Assembly: GCA_030123645.1 (NCBI GenBank)
Contig: JASJYE010000165.1
Span: 1 to 6,061, forward strand
Reading direction: 5' to 3'
Source of the DNA: Candidatus Hydrogenedentota bacterium
GTDB taxonomy: Bacteria > Hydrogenedentota > Hydrogenedentia > Hydrogenedentales > GCA-2746185
DNA: 6,061 nucleotides
The translations under genes were made by a program, and so were the position numbers. Shown here one piece after another: positions 5,588-6,061 of this stretch; position 1 is the stretch's first letter, and each line of letters opens with the position of its first letter. A model generated the notes under the pieces. That model did no database searches and was not told the origin of the DNA. It saw only the letters and a program-made list of their open reading frames with translations.

Positions 5588-6061
5588 ATGTCCCAGTTCG
5601 TCGGAATAGACGGATGCAGGGCGGGCTGGTTTGCAGTCATGCTCAAGAACGCAGAAGAGTACGACTTCGAAATTTTTTCGAATATCGAAGAGCTCTGGAA
5701 CTCCCTTTCGAGCGCGCAAGATTTCCTTATAGATATTCCGATCGGCCTTAAAGAGAAGGACGAGCAAGGTAGAAGGTGCGACACAGAAGCTCGAGAACGG
5801 CTAAAGTGGCCCAGATCGTCAAGCGTATTCACACCCCCGTCACGGTGCGTCCTGCACATGCGCAGTCGCGAGAAAGCATCGGAGAAGAGCCGCCGACTTA
5901 CGGGTCGCGGCATCAGCGTTCAAGCTTGGTCTATCGTACCAAGTATTCGAGAAGTCGACGAATTCCTCCGCGAAACCCCTCCTGCTAGAAAGAAGCTACG
6001 CGAGATCCATCCTGAAGTACTCTTCTGTGCACTGAATGGGGGCAAGTCAATGGTTCACAAG
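5588..6061 (+). CDS. DUF429 family protein, N-terminal 158 residues (partial, runs off the window)
   Basis: The frame from the ATG at 5588 is open for 158 codons to the last base with no stop. Recognisable DUF429 features are VGIDGCRAGW at 5-14, LIDIPIGL at 47-54, a CDTEAR segment at 64-69, RSSSVFTPPSR at 76-86, TGRGISVQAW at 105-114, the I-x2-VDEFL segment, and EIHPEVLFCALNGG near the window end. DUF429 proteins are predicted to have an RNase H-like fold; the aspartates in the first two motifs (D8, D49) are the likely acidic site residues. Activity and substrate are not established. AGAAGGG at 5569-5575 is a possible ribosome binding site, 12 nt from the ATG, which is long. The gap to the prepilin-like gene is 43 nt, so co-transcription is possible but the functions look unrelated. 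Typical members are about 220-260 residues, so roughly a third is missing. Confidence 0.85.
   Translation, partial: MSQFVGIDGCRAGWFAVMLKNAEEYDFEIFSNIEELWNSLSSAQDFLIDIPIGLKEKDEQGRRCDTEARERLKWPRSSSVFTPPSRCVLHMRSREKASEKSRRLTGRGISVQAWSIVPSIREVDEFLRETPPARKKLREIHPEVLFCALNGGKSMVHK

Noticed and set aside
5566..5988. Open frames on both strands across 5566-5988, possible separate small genes or a frameshifted DUF429
   Set aside because: One continuous frame from 5588 to the window end carries all DUF429 motifs in order, so the others are shadows and no frameshift is needed.

Overview
All genes in this window lie on the + strand. The prepilin-like gene (FTLIELLVVIAIIGILAA leader helix, C-terminal H-x9-MDGH) belongs to the DUF1559 group, which is abundant in Planctomycetota, Lentisphaerota/Verrucomicrobiota, Armatimonadota and Hydrogenedentota. 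Together with the GC-rich coding sequence and HydB-type redox genes, this points to an uncultured, probably anaerobic or fermentative bacterium from one of those groups. The phylum is an inference.

Positions 1-4468 hold a redox module that occurs as a tandem duplication in which one copy has partly collapsed. Upstream copy: the last 80 codons of a HydB/HndC-type NuoF protein (1-245), followed by a remnant of an iron-sulfur flavoprotein gene (264-470). Downstream copy: a NuoE-NuoF fusion (ORF 264-2942; ancestral start probably 489), then the intact iron-sulfur flavoprotein gene (2960-4468). The two NuoF C-termini align without gaps from 1-245 to 2698-2942, with 59 of 80 residues identical by my count. 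The remnant keeps the start of the flavoprotein gene, then jumps across an in-frame gap equal to 819 nt of the intact copy, exactly between two GAAGCCGG repeats (2999-3006 and 3818-3825). It then continues for 56 codons at about 70% identity and runs in frame into nuoE. The 892-residue protein therefore seems to begin with about 70 residues derived from a different, neighbouring gene.

The proteins likely work together as follows. The fusion carries NuoE [2Fe-2S], a second thioredoxin-like Fe-S domain, the FMN/NADH site, an N3-type [4Fe-4S] site, and a C-terminal 2x[4Fe-4S] ferredoxin domain. This is the layout of the NADH-oxidising core of electron-bifurcating HydABC-type enzymes. The flavoprotein adds a [2Fe-2S] domain, a GltD-like Fe-S domain, one FAD-binding fold without the usual second NADPH-binding fold, and a C-terminal Fe-S region. 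The terminal catalytic partner (hydrogenase, formate dehydrogenase or other) is not in the window, so the net reaction cannot be named.

Positions 4469-6061 look unrelated to the redox module: a possible promoter, a DUF1559 prepilin-like gene (4519-5544), and the 5' part of a DUF429 gene (5588 to the window end). No RNA genes, CRISPR arrays or insertion sequences were found. No intergenic stretch exceeds 50 nt.
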